The notes: generated by a model not told the origin, from the letters alone. Positions 54,411-63,910 are shown, counted from the first letter of the stretch. The stretch: 64,000 nt of DNA from ZC4RG30 sp963812195 (GCA_963812195.1 CAWEUI010000003.1:1-64000), one strand, 5' to 3'. Made by a program: numbers and translations.

Positions 54411-54610
54411 ACCTCGATCGGGCCGTAATGGCATTTGCCGGTTTCATGGTGCTGGCCAGCCTGGTACTCGCGCACTACGTGTCGCCGTACTGGTTGTGGC
54501 TGACCGTGTTCGTCGGACTGAACCTCATCCAGGCCAGCATCACCGGCTTCTGCCCGGCAGCGAAGCTGTTCAAGGCGATCGGTGTCGGGGAAGGCTGCGC
54601 GTTCAGATGA
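54407..54610 (+). CDS. DUF2892 (YgaP-like) small membrane protein
   Basis: 67-residue protein with two hydrophobic helices (about 8-25 and 29-47) and the family ending NLIQASITGFCPAAKLFKAIGV. Two cysteines, in GFCPA and GEGCAF, face the membrane border. DUF2892 is the membrane module of the rhodanese YgaP and often stands near sulfur-handling genes. Its start overlaps the sqr stop and its stop overlaps the adaptor start (both ATGA), so translation is coupled. It may handle or channel sulfane sulfur; that is inference. Confidence 0.9.
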   Translation: MNLDRAVMAFAGFMVLASLVLAHYVSPYWLWLTVFVGLNLIQASITGFCPAAKLFKAIGVGEGCAFR

Positions 54611-55689
54611 GGCGAACCAGGCTCCATATCGCGGCGCTGGCGGCCACCGCCACGCTGCTCGCGGCTTGCGGGCACGGCCAACCGGCTGCCACGGCGCTTG
54701 CGCCACCCGCGGTGGACGCGATCACGGTCGCGGCCGGCGACGGCGGCGGCGGCATCCAATGGGATGGCGTCGTGCAGGCGGTGGAGCAGGCCGAGTTGTC
54801 CGCCCAGACATCCGGCCGCGTGGCCCGGCTCAGCGCCGACGTGGACCAGCGCGTGGCGGCGGGCCAGGTGCTGTTGCGGCTGACCAGTGAGGATCAGGCC
54901 GCGGCAGTGGCCGCGGCGCGCGCGCAGGTGCAGGCCGCCGAGGCTCAGCTCACGGACGCGGCGGCCCGCTTCGAGCGCGCCAGCAAACTGGTGGCACGCA
55001 AACTCATCTCGCAGGACGATTTCGACCGGGTGCGCGCTGCGCATGACTCGGCCACCGCCAGCCGCGATGCCGCCAGGGCCCAACTGGCGCAGGCGCAGCA
55101 GCAGCTGGACTATACCGTCGTGCGCGCCCCTTACGCCGGCGTCATCGCGGCGCGCCAGGTCGAGCTTGGCGAGACCGTCGCCCCCGGCCGGTCGCTGTAC
55201 ACCATGTATGCGCCGCAGCGCCTGCGCCTGGAAGTGCTGGTGCCGCAGACCGATGCATCCGCGCTGCGCGACAAGGCCGCCGCGGCCATTACGCTGCCCG
55301 ATGGCAGGCAAGTGGCGGCGGCGCAGGTCATCGTTTATCCGAGCGCCGATCCGCAGGCGCACACCACCACCGTGCGCGTGATGCTGCCGGCCATGGACAA
55401 CCCGCCGCGTCCCGGGCAGACGGCCAAGGTGCGCTTCGCCGGCACCGGCGGGCCGGCCGCCATCTGGTTGCCGGCCACCGCGGTGGTCGAGCGGGGCGAA
55501 CTGGCCGGTGCCTATGTGGTGGGCGACGACGATATCGTGCTGCGCCAGTTGCGCCTCGGGCGCCGCAGCGCGCAGCGCGTGGAAGTGATCGCCGGCCTCG
55601 CGCCGGGTGAGCGTGTGGCCAGCGATCCGGTCGCGGCGCTGCAATGGCTGCGCTCGCGGCATGCCGGACAGGACTCGCCAGGTGAGTGA
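54607..55689 (+). CDS. RND efflux periplasmic adaptor (membrane fusion) lipoprotein
   Basis: 360 residues. It has a lipoprotein signal with lipobox LLAACG, then the adaptor layout: barrel-sandwich hybrid halves (VEQAELSAQTSGRVARL and LDYTVVRAPYAGVIAARQVE), an alpha-hairpin between (AARAQVQAAEAQLTDAAARF), then the beta-barrel and membrane-proximal domains ending GLAPGERV. The ATG at 54607 overlaps the DUF2892 stop, which decides the start. It pairs with the RND permease downstream. No outer-membrane channel gene is present, so a TolC-like protein must come from elsewhere. Confidence 0.93.
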   Translation: MRRTRLHIAALAATATLLAACGHGQPAATALAPPAVDAITVAAGDGGGGIQWDGVVQAVEQAELSAQTSGRVARLSADVDQRVAAGQVLLRLTSEDQAAAVAAARAQVQAAEAQLTDAAARFERASKLVARKLISQDDFDRVRAAHDSATASRDAARAQLAQAQQQLDYTVVRAPYAGVIAARQVELGETVAPGRSLYTMYAPQRLRLEVLVPQTDASALRDKAAAAITLPDGRQVAAAQVIVYPSADPQAHTTTVRVMLPAMDNPPRPGQTAKVRFAGTGGPAAIWLPATAVVERGELAGAYVVGDDDIVLRQLRLGRRSAQRVEVIAGLAPGERVASDPVAALQWLRSRHAGQDSPGE

Positions 55690-58600
55690 GGCGCCGGACA
55701 GCGGCGGCAAGCTGGGCGTTTCCGGACGGCTGGCGCGCCATTTCGTCTCCAATCCGATGACGCCATTGCTGGCCCTGGTGGGCCTGATACTTGGCATCGT
55801 CGCGGTGATGATCACGCCGCGCGAGGAAGAGCCGCAGATCGACGTGACCATGGCCAATGTCATCGTGCCGTTTGCCGGCGCCTCGGCGCGCGACGTGGAA
55901 CAGCAGGTGGCGTCGCCGCTGGAGCAGAAGCTCTCTGAAATCGAGGGCATCAAGCACGTGTACTCGGTGTCGCGGCCTGGTGCGGCCGTGCTCACGGTGG
56001 AGTTTCAGGTTGGCGTGCCGCGCCAGAGCGCCCTGGTGCGGCTGTACAACCAGGTCTGGTCCAACATGGACCTGTTGCAGCCGGGCAGCGGAATCGGTAC
56101 GCCGCTGGTGGATCCCAAGGGCATCGACGACGTGCCCATCATGGCCGTGACGCTGTGGAGTGATGATCCGAATCGCGGGCCGGCCGATCTGGCGCAGGTG
56201 GCCCACAGTCTGGAAGTCGAACTCAAGCGCGTCCCCGGCACGCGCGACGTGTATTCAATCGGAGCGCCGCAACGGCGCGTGGTGGTGACGCTGGATGCCG
56301 CGCGGCTGGCCAGCTACGGCCTGACCGTCACCGACCTGATGAACTCATTGCGCGCCGCCAATGTCGTGCAGCAGCTCGGCGAGCGCGTCGAACCCGGCGG
56401 CACGGTGCAGGAAAGCGCGGGCCGCTTCCTGGCCAGCGGCGCGGAAGTGGCGAACCTGGTCATTGGCGTCGATGGTGGCCGGCCGCTGCTGCTGTCCGAT
56501 GTCGCGCAGGTGACCGACGGTGCCGACCTGCCGGACAGCTACGTGTGGTACGGCACGCCGGCAGGCAAGGCCGGCCCGGCAGCCGGCATCGCGCCGGCCG
56601 TGACCATCGCCATCGCCAAGAAGCCGGGCAGCAATGCCGCGGACATCACCACGGCAGTGGCGCGGCGGCTGGGCGACTTGCGCGGCGAGCTCATTCCGCA
56701 GGGCGTGCATGCCCAGATCACGCGCGACTATGGCAAGACCGCCACCGACAAGGCGCAGAAGCTGATCCAGAAGCTGATCTTCGCCACCTTCTCGGTGGTG
56801 TTGCTGGTGCTGTTCGCGCTGGGCTGGCGCGAGGCCATCGTGGTGGGTACGGCGGTGGTGCTGACACTGTCCGTGACCCTGTTCGCCTCGCGCGCCATGG
56901 GCTTCACGCTGAACCGCGTGTCGCTGTTCGCGCTGATCTTCTCGATCGGCATCCTGGTGGACGATGCCATCGTGGTGGTGGAGAACATCCATCGTCACAT
57001 GCGGCGCGGCGGCCGCACCTTGCTGCAGGCCATTCCGGCGGCGGTCGATGAGGTCGGCGGCCCCACCATCCTGGCCACCTTCACGGTGATCGCGGCGTTG
57101 CTGCCGATGGCCTTCGTGTCGGGCTTGATGGGGCCCTACATGCGGCCCATCCCCATCAACGCGTCGGCCGGCATGCTGCTGTCGCTGGGTATCGCGCTCA
57201 TCGTCACGCCGTGGCTGGCGGCACGGCTGCTCGGGCGCCATGTGGCGCACGAAATGCCCGCCGCCGAGGACATCGTCAAGGACTCATGGCTGCAGCGACT
57301 GTTCACGCGCGTGCTCGGGCCGTTCCTGCACGGCAACCATGCGGGGCGCAACCGGCGCCTGCTGATGGGCGCCATGCTGTTGCTGGTGCTGTTGTCGGCG
57401 GGTCTGGCCGTGGTTCGCGTGGTCGTGCTGAAGATGCTGCCCTTCGACAACAAGTCCGAAATGCAGATCGTGGTGGACATGCCCGAGGGCAGCGCGCTGC
57501 AAACCACCAATGCGCTGCTGATGGACGTGGCGCAGCGGGTCGCGAAGGTGCCCGAGGTCGTGGACTTCCAGGGCTATGCGGGAACCTCGGCGCCGGTGAA
57601 CTTCAACGGGCTGGTGCGCCAGTACTACCTGCGCGCCGGCAACAACGTGGGCGACCTGCAGGTCAACCTGGTCGACAAGCACCAGCGCAAGCGCCAGAGC
57701 CACCAGATCGCCCGTGCCTTGCGTCCGGATCTGGCCGCGATCGCCGCACGCTACGGCGCCAGCCTGAAGGTCGTGGAAGTGCCGCCCGGCCCGCCGGTGC
57801 TGGCGCCGCTGGTGGCCGAGCTGTACGGGCCGGACTACGCGCGCAGCCGCGTGCTGGGCCGCGAGCTGGAGAAGGTGTTCACCGCCGAGGATGGCATCGT
57901 GGACGTCGATACCACGGTGGAGGCCGACGCGCCGCACGAGTCGCTGGCGGTGGATCGCGCGCGTGCCGCCAGGCTGGGCGTATCGCAGGCGGATATCGTG
58001 GCGACACTGACCGCCGCGGTGGCCGGCGCGGATGCCACGTTCGTGCAGGACGGCCGCTCGCGCTACCCGCATCCGGTGCGGCTGCGCCTGCCGGCTGCCG
58101 ACCAGGCGAGTCTGTCGAAACTGCTGGCGCTGCGGGTGCGCAGCGCCGATGGCAAGCTGGTGCCGCTGGCCGAACTGGTCACCGTGCAGCGCGGCGACTG
58201 GGATGGCGCGATCTACCACAAGGACCTTCTGCCTGTGGTGTACGTGACCGGCGACGAGGCCGGTCGTTACGACAGCCCGCTCTACGGCATGTTCGGCATC
58301 GTCGGCAAGCTGGCGCACGAGGCCGTCGGCGGCGTCAACCTGAACCAGTACTTCATCCGCCAGCCTCCCGATGCGGCGAGCTTCGCGGTCAAGTGGGACG
58401 GCGAGTGGCAGATCACCTACGAGACATTCCGCGACATGGGGCTGGCCTATGCCGCGGGAATCATACTGATCTACTTCCTGGTGGTGGCGCAGTTCCGCAA
58501 CTACATAGTGCCGCTGATCATCATGGCGCCGATTCCGCTCACCGTAATCGGCGTGATGCCGGGCCACGCGCTGCTGCATGCGCAGTTCACGGCCACCTCG

Positions 58601-58928
58601 ATGATCGGCATGATCGCGCTGGCCGGCATCATCGTGCGCAATTCCATCCTGCTGGTGGATTTCATCAACCATGCGCTGGGCGAAGGACGCGAACTGGCGT
58701 GCGGCGGTGATCGACGCCTGCGCGGTTCGCGCCAAGCCCATCGTGCTGACCGCGCTGGCGGCCATGCTCGGGGCGTTCTTCATCCTGGATGACCCCATCT
58801 TCAACGGCCTGGCGGTGTCCCTGATCTTCGGCATCCTGGTCAGCACGGTGCTGACGCTGGTGGTCATTCCGTTGCTGTACTATTCCTATATCCGCCGGCG
58901 CAAACCGGCGCCGGCAAGGACGGCATGA
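55682..58928 (+). CDS. RND-family efflux permease (HAE1-like), with one +1 frameshift near its end
   Basis: Large proton-driven inner-membrane pump. The start is GTG at 55682, overlapping the adaptor stop by 8 bp. It has TM1 PLLALVGLILGIVAVMI, porter motif FAGASARDVEQQVASPLEQK and TM4 SIGILVDDAIVVVENIHRHM with the proton-relay Asp pair. The second half follows with FFLVVAQFRNYIVPLII-like text (IYFLVVAQFRNYIVPLIIM) and MIGMIALAGIIVRNSILLVD. An extra G at 58696-58697 shifts the frame after EGREL; reading on gives AAVIDACAVRAKPIVLTALA and a normal TM12, ending at 58928. Corrected length is about 1081 residues. The substrate is unknown; the operon suggests a sulfur compound, for instance polysulfide or an oxidised thiol. 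Confidence 0.92.
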
Positions 58929-60241
58929 TGGATCCTCTGCTGCTCGCGCGGATACAGTTCGCGTCGAACATCAGCTTTCACATTCTCTTCCCCAGCATCT
59001 CCATCGCTCTGTCGTGGGTGCTGCTGTACTTCAAGTGGCGCTACCGGCGCACGCAGGATGAGCGCTGGATGGACGCCTACAGGCTGTGGGTGAAGATCTT
59101 CGCGCTGACCTTCGCGATGGGCGTGGTGTCCGGGGTCACGATGAGTTTCCAGTTCGGCACGAACTGGCCGGGCTTCATGGAGACCGTGGGCAACGTCGCC
59201 GGGCCGCTGCTGGCCTACGAGGTGCTGACCGCGTTCTTTCTGGAAGCCACATTCCTGGCGATCATGCTGTTCGGTATCGGCAAGGTATCCGAACGGGTGC
59301 ACACGCTGGCCACGGTGCTGGTGGCGGTGGGCACGGCCGTTGTCGGCGTTCTGGATCCTGGTGCTGGATTCGTGGATGCAGACCCCGGTCGGCTTCGAAC
59401 TGATCGACGGGCGCGTGCATGCCACCGACTGGCTGGCCATCCTGTTCAATCCGTCGATGCCGTGGCGCGTCATCCACATGCTGCTGGCATCGGGCCTGAC
59501 GGTGGCGTTCCTGATCAGCGGCCTGTCGGCGTGGCGGGTGTTGCGTGGCGATACCCGGCCGGACGCGCCGGCCACACTGCGCACCGGGGTCACGCTGGCC
59601 GCGGTGCTATCCCCCTGCAGATCCTGGTCGGGGACTTTCACGGATTGAACACGCTGGAGCATCAGCCGGCCAAGATCGCCGCCATGGAAGGCATCTGGCA
59701 TACCGAAACCGGGGCGCCACTGCTGCTGTTCGCCTGGCCCGATGCCGCCGAACAGCGCAATCACCTCCAGGTGGCCATTCCCCACGGCGCCAGCCTGATC
59801 CTGCGGCACTCCGCCGAGGGCAGGATCCAGGGCCTGGACCAGTTCCCCGACGCGCATCCGCCGGTGCGGCCGGTGTTCTTCGCCTTTCGCGTCATGGTGG
59901 GCATGGGACTGTTGATGCTGGCGGTGTCCTGGTTTGGCGCCTGGCGCCTGCGGGGTGGGCGGTCGCCGCCGCGCTGGTGGCTCAAGGCCATGGTGGGCAT
60001 GACCTTCGCCGGCTGGGTGGCCACGCTGGCCGGCTGGTACGTCACCGAGATCGGGCGCCAGCCCTGGCTGGTGTATGGCCTGCTGCGCACCGCCGCCGCG
60101 GCAACCGCGCGACCCATTCCGCTGGGCACCAGCCTGACGCTGTATCTGGTGCTGTATGCGTCGCTGATCTTTGCGTACATCAGCGTCCTGTTCTACCTGG
60201 CGCGCAAGGGCGGGACGGCAGGAGTGCCCCATGCCACCTGA
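58925..60241 (+). CDS. cydA: Cytochrome bd-type quinol oxidase subunit I, short Q-loop type, with two compensating frameshifts
   Basis: Quinol oxidase subunit carrying haems b558, b595 and d. It has MDPLLLARIQFASNISFHILFP (haem ligand His about 19), VVSGVTMSFQFGTNWP and GFMETVGNVAGPLLAYE. An extra T at 59340-59341 (after VAVGTAV) shifts the frame; the conserved SAFWILVLDSWMQTPVGFEL continues in it. A missing base near 59608 returns to the first frame at IPLQILVGDFHGLNTLEHQP. The Q-loop between that point and RPVFFAFRVMVGMG is only about 65 residues, i.e. the short (CioA/cyanide-insensitive-like) type. Corrected length is about 438. The start overlaps the RND stop (ATGA). Confidence 0.92.
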   Translation: MMDPLLLARIQFASNISFHILFPSISIALSWVLLYFKWRYRRTQDERWMDAYRLWVKIFALTFAMGVVSGVTMSFQFGTNWPGFMETVGNVAGPLLAYEVLTAFFLEATFLAIMLFGIGKVSERVHTLATVLVAVGTAVVGVLDPGAGFVDADPGRLRTDRRARACHRLAGHPVQSVDAVARHPHAAGIGPDGGVPDQRPVGVAGVAWRYPAGRAGHTAHRGHAGRGAIPLQILVGDFHGLNTLEHQPAKIAAMEGIWHTETGAPLLLFAWPDAAEQRNHLQVAIPHGASLILRHSAEGRIQGLDQFPDAHPPVRPVFFAFRVMVGMGLLMLAVSWFGAWRLRGGRSPPRWWLKAMVGMTFAGWVATLAGWYVTEIGRQPWLVYGLLRTAAAATARPIPLGTSLTLYLVLYASLIFAYISVLFYLARKGGTAGVPHAT

Positions 60242-61256
60242 TCTGACCACCCCAGCCGGCTGGCTGCCGGTGGTGTTCATGGCCCTGATGGGCATCGCGC
60301 TGCTGCTGTACGTGGTGCTCGATGGCTATGACCTGGGCGTCGGCATCCTGCTGCCCGGCGGCAGTGATGAGGAAAAGGACGTGATGGTCGGTTCCATCGG
60401 GCCGTTCTGGGACGCCAACGAGACCTGGCTGGTGCTGGGCATCGGCATCCTGCTGACGGCGTTTCCCATGGCGCAGGGCGTGGTGCTGTCCTCGTTGTAC
60501 CTGCCGGTGGTGCTGATGCTCATCGGCCTGATGCTGCGCGGTGTGGCATTCGATTTCCGCGTGAAGGTACAGGCCGCGCACAAGCCGCTGTGGAACCGCC
60601 TGTTCTGGCTGGGTTCGGTCACCACGGCCGCGGCGCAGGGCTGGATGCTGGGCAGTTACATCACGGGTTTTTCCACCGCACTGCCCGCGCGCGGTTTTGC
60701 GTTGCTGACCGCGCTGTGCGTGCCCGCCGCCTACGCGCTGCTGGGGGCCGGCTGGTTGCTGATCAAGACCACCGGCGCCTTGCAGGCCAAGGCCGTGCAC
60801 TGGGCGCGCCGCGCCTGGTGGGGCGCGCTGGCCGGGTTCCTGGCCGTGTCCATGGTCTCGCCGCTGGTAAGCGAGCGGATCTTCCAGAAGTGGTTCAGCC
60901 TGCCGTATGTGGTGCTGCTGCTGCCCCTGCCGATCGTGACGCTGTCGCTGCTGCTCATTGCGGCGCGCGCACTGCGCCGCCTGCCGGTGCGCCTGGCGCA
61001 GGGCAATGATTATGGCGCCTGGGTTCCCTTCGGCTGCACCGTCGGGGTGATCGTGCTGGGCTTTTACGGCCTGTCGTACAGCCTGTTTCCCTACCTGGTC
61101 GTGGACCGAATCACCATCTGGCAGGCGGCCAGTGCGCCGGAATCGCTGATGGTGATCCTGGTCGGGGCGCTGGTGGTGCTGCCGGCCATCCTCGGCTACA
61201 CCATATATGTGTACCGGGTATTCCGCGGCAAGGCACAGCCGCTGACCTACGGCTGA
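60231..61256 (+). CDS. cydB: Cytochrome bd-type quinol oxidase subunit II
   Basis: Polytopic partner of CydA, 341 residues, with VVLDGYDLGVGILLPGG, GSIGPFWDANETWLVLGIGI and LMLRGVAFDFRVK near the N-terminus. The later helices include GFYGLSYSLFPYLV and TIWQAASAPESLM. It starts at the ATG at 60231, overlapping cydA by 11 bp. No CydX-like small ORF follows. As a bd oxidase it should resist sulfide far better than haem-copper oxidases, which fits its place behind sqr. Confidence 0.95.
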   Translation: MPPDLTTPAGWLPVVFMALMGIALLLYVVLDGYDLGVGILLPGGSDEEKDVMVGSIGPFWDANETWLVLGIGILLTAFPMAQGVVLSSLYLPVVLMLIGLMLRGVAFDFRVKVQAAHKPLWNRLFWLGSVTTAAAQGWMLGSYITGFSTALPARGFALLTALCVPAAYALLGAGWLLIKTTGALQAKAVHWARRAWWGALAGFLAVSMVSPLVSERIFQKWFSLPYVVLLLPLPIVTLSLLLIAARALRRLPVRLAQGNDYGAWVPFGCTVGVIVLGFYGLSYSLFPYLVVDRITIWQAASAPESLMVILVGALVVLPAILGYTIYVYRVFRGKAQPLTYG

Positions 61257-61428
61257 GTCGCGCCGGGCGGCCTGCATTTCGCACCGATTCGTATATACTC
61301 CCGGCCCCGCTTGGTGGACCCGGCCGCTTCTTGAAGCTGGCCGGTTTCGCCCGGGCGGGGAGTAACCGGCCCTGCGTGCATGGCCCAAGTCGGACTGATT
61401 GCCCTAACATGGGCGCCGCCAGAAAAGG
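61257..61428 (+). promoter_or_regulatory. cydB-tRNA intergenic region: tRNA-operon promoter and GC-rich inverted repeat
   Basis: No gene is seen here. TATACT at 61294-61299 is a near-perfect -10, followed by a very GC-rich discriminator, as in stringently controlled tRNA promoters; the -35 region (about 61271-61277) is weak. Downstream an imperfect inverted repeat CCGGCCGCTTC/GAAGCTGGCCGG (about 61320-61345) is flanked by further GC-rich sequence (CCCCGC about 61305, GCGGGG about 61355). It may terminate the cyd operon or fold in the tRNA leader; it has no long T-run. Confidence 0.5.
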
Positions 61429-61505
<77 letters not shown>

Positions 61506-61532
61506 GGCACCGGTTGCTGCGAAGTGAACGAT

Positions 61533-61609
61533 GGTGGACGTAGCTCAGCTGGTAGAGTCCCGGATTGTGATTCCGGCTGTCGCGGGTTCGAGTCCCGTCG
61601 TCCACCCCA
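61533..61609 (+). tRNA. tRNA-His (anticodon GTG)
   Basis: 77 nt with the extra G(-1) encoded (GGTGGACG) opposite C73, the identity element of tRNA-His. Anticodon stem CCGGA/TCCGG surrounds loop TTGTGAT; CCA is encoded at the 3' end. It is second in the cluster. Confidence 0.96.
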
Positions 61610-61619
61610 CCCATACAAT

Positions 61620-61695
<76 letters not shown>

Positions 61696-61713
61696 TTTTC
61701 AATGATCCGCGGC

Positions 61714-61798
61714 GCGAAAGTGGCGGAACTGGTAGACGCACTGGATTTAGGTTCCAGCGGGGCAACCCGTGAGAGTTCGAGTCTCTCCTTTCGCACCA
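61714..61798 (+). tRNA. tRNA-Leu (anticodon TAG)
   Basis: 85 nt class II tRNA with a long variable arm (CGGGGCAACCCGT). Acceptor GCGAAAG pairs with CTTTCGC; stem CTGGA/TCCAG holds loop TTTAGGT. CCA is encoded. It is last of the cluster, 47 bp before tig. Confidence 0.95.
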
Positions 61799-61845
61799 GT
61801 AACCACGACGTCCGCTCCCCCGCAAGTAACGAAGGATTGGCAGCA

Positions 61846-63147
61846 ATGCAGTTCACAGTGAATACCACCTCCGGACTCGAGCGGCGCATCGAGGTGGAGA
61901 TTCCACACGCCCGCGTGGCCGGCGAGGTGGAACGGCGCCTGCGCGATCTGTCGCGTACGGTCAAGGTGCAGGGCTTCCGGCCCGGCAAGGTGCCGATGAC
62001 CATCATCAAGCAGAAGTACGGCAGCCAGGTGCACGGCGATGCCGTATCCGAGCTGATCCGGCAGGGCTACAGCGATGCGGTGAAGAAGGAGAACCTGCGG
62101 CCCGCGGGCAGTCCGAACATCGAGCCGATCCAGGTCGAGCCGGGCGCGGACCTGAAGTTCGCGGCAGTCATCGAAGTGATGCCCGAGGTGGCGGTGGGGC
62201 CTGTGGCGGACGTGAAGATCGAGCGTCCCAAGGCCGATATCACCGACGCGGACGTGGATGCGATGCTCGACAGCATGCGCCGCCAGCGCGTCACCTACGC
62301 GGCCGTCGAGCGCGCCGCGCAGAAGGGTGATCGGGTGGTGGTGGATTTCGCCGGGCGCACCGGTGGCGAGGCGTTCGAGGGGGGCACCGGCACCGACCTG
62401 CCCGTGGTCCTGGGCGAGGGCGGGGTGATCGAGGATTTCGAGAACGCGCTGACCGGCATGTCCGCCGGCGAGACGAAGACCGCGCCGGTGAAGTTCCCGG
62501 AGAACTACGGCTCGGCGGCGCTGGCCGGCAAGGATGCCGAGTTCGACCTCACCGTGAAATCTGTGGAGGAGCCCGTGCTGCCGGAGCTGGACGAGCAATT
62601 CGTGCGCTCCTTCGGCATCGGGGATGGAAGTCTGGCCGAGCTGCGTACCGAGGTGCGCAAGAGCATGGAGCGCGAGGTCGCCGAAGCCGTGCGCAACAAG
62701 GTCCGCACCCAGGTCTTCGAGGCATTGCAGCGCGAGAACGAGGTGGAACTGCCCAAGGCGCTGGTCGACGAGCAGATCCAGCAGCTGCAGGTCGACGTGC
62801 TGCAGCGGATGGGTCGCACCGATGTCTCGCAGATGCCGCCGCGCGACCCGTTCGTCGAGCCGGCGCGCAAGCGGGTGAAGCTCGGATTGCTCATTGGGGA
62901 GCTGATCCGGCGCGAGAACATCACCGTGGACCGTGAGCGCGTGCTGGAGCGGTTGCAGGACGTGGTGGCCGGTCAACCCGACCAGGCCGAGGCCCGGCGC
63001 GCCTGGCTGCAGAACCCGGACGCCATGCGCCAGATCGAGACTTCGGTGATGGAAGACCTGGCAGTGGACTGGGTGCTGGCCAATGCCAAAGTGACCGACG
63101 TACCGGTTTCCTTCCAGGAACTCACCGGCTTCGGCAAGCAGGGTTAG
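61846..63147 (+). CDS. tig: Trigger factor Tig
   Basis: Ribosome-bound chaperone and peptidyl-prolyl isomerase for nascent chains. The N-terminal ribosome-binding domain carries the tail-loop signature VQGFRPGKVPMTIIKQKYG. The FKBP-like domain (about 155-240) begins KGDRVVVDFAGRTGGEAF and has VLGEGGVIEDFENALTGM. A long helical C-terminal chaperone domain follows. It has 433 residues from the ATG at 61846, with GAAGGA upstream. It precedes clpP and clpX in the standard order. Confidence 0.96.
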   Translation: MQFTVNTTSGLERRIEVEIPHARVAGEVERRLRDLSRTVKVQGFRPGKVPMTIIKQKYGSQVHGDAVSELIRQGYSDAVKKENLRPAGSPNIEPIQVEPGADLKFAAVIEVMPEVAVGPVADVKIERPKADITDADVDAMLDSMRRQRVTYAAVERAAQKGDRVVVDFAGRTGGEAFEGGTGTDLPVVLGEGGVIEDFENALTGMSAGETKTAPVKFPENYGSAALAGKDAEFDLTVKSVEEPVLPELDEQFVRSFGIGDGSLAELRTEVRKSMEREVAEAVRNKVRTQVFEALQRENEVELPKALVDEQIQQLQVDVLQRMGRTDVSQMPPRDPFVEPARKRVKLGLLIGELIRRENITVDRERVLERLQDVVAGQPDQAEARRAWLQNPDAMRQIETSVMEDLAVDWVLANAKVTDVPVSFQELTGFGKQG

Positions 63148-63192
63148 AATCGAGGCAGCAGCGACACTTGCGGCAAAAGGCGGAGACAAACG

Positions 63193-63810
63193 ATGAATGA
63201 GCGCGCCCTGAATCTGGTCCCGATCGTGGTCGAGCAGACCTCGCGCGGCGAGCGCTCCTACGACATCTACTCGCGCCTGCTGAAGGATCGCGTGGTGTTC
63301 TGCGTTGGCCCGGTCGAGGACTACATGGCCAACGTCATCGTGGCCCAGCTGCTGTTCCTGGAGTCGGAGAATCCGGACAAGGACATCGCGCTGTACATCA
63401 ACTCGCCCGGCGGCCACGTGACGGCCGGCCTGGCCATCTACGACACCATGCAGTTCATCAAGCCGGATGTGTCCACCATCTGCATCGGGCAGGCGGCCAG
63501 CATGGGCGCCGTGCTGCTGGCCGGCGGGGCCGCGGGCAAGCGTTTCGCGCTGCCGGACTCGCGCATCATGATCCACCAGCCGCTGGGCGGCATGCAGGGC
63601 CAGGCGGCCGACATGGAAATCCACGCCCGGGAAATCCTCTACACCCGCGACCGGCTCAACCAGATCCTGGCCAAGCACACCGACCAGGCGGTGGACAAGA
63701 TCAAGCACGACACCGACCGCGACAACTTCATGCGGGCCGAAGAAGCGGCCACTTACGGGCTGATCGACCGCGTGCTGGCCACCCGTGGCGAGATCGGCAT
63801 TACGAAATAG
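63193..63810 (+). CDS. clpP: ATP-dependent Clp protease proteolytic subunit ClpP
   Basis: Serine protease forming the tetradecameric chamber used by ClpX or ClpA. The catalytic triad is visible as Ser103 (GQAASMGAVLL), His128 (IMIHQPLGGMQG) and Asp177 (KHDTDRDNFM), equivalent to 97/122/171 of mature E. coli ClpP numbering. It has 205 residues. RBS GGCGGAG lies upstream of the ATG. A terminator-like hairpin follows it, separating it from clpX. Confidence 0.97.
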   Translation: MNERALNLVPIVVEQTSRGERSYDIYSRLLKDRVVFCVGPVEDYMANVIVAQLLFLESENPDKDIALYINSPGGHVTAGLAIYDTMQFIKPDVSTICIGQAASMGAVLLAGGAAGKRFALPDSRIMIHQPLGGMQGQAADMEIHAREILYTRDRLNQILAKHTDQAVDKIKHDTDRDNFMRAEEAATYGLIDRVLATRGEIGITK

Positions 63811-63820
63811 TTGCCCCCGG

Positions 63821-63842
63821 GAGCGCGGCGGGCGCGCTTTTC
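63821..63842 (+). terminator. Intrinsic terminator-like hairpin after clpP
   Basis: A 6-bp GC-rich stem AGCGCG (63822-63827) and CGCGCT (63833-63838) around a 5-base loop is followed by TTTT (63838-63841). The stem may be lengthened by G-U pairs. The T-run is short, so termination is probably partial, allowing some tig-clpP-clpX read-through. Confidence 0.65.
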
Positions 63843-63879
63843 CCTACTGAATACAGGCACTTGGGTGTGACGCAGTGCT

Positions 63880-63910
63880 TTGCCCTGCGCCGCGCGCTCA
63901 TGCTATATAT
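63880..63910 (+). promoter_or_regulatory. Possible clpX promoter
   Basis: TTGCCC (63880-63885) and TATATA (63904-63909) are spaced by 18 bp, 50 bp before the clpX start. The match is reasonable for a housekeeping promoter; no heat-shock sigma factor consensus is seen. Confidence 0.45.
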
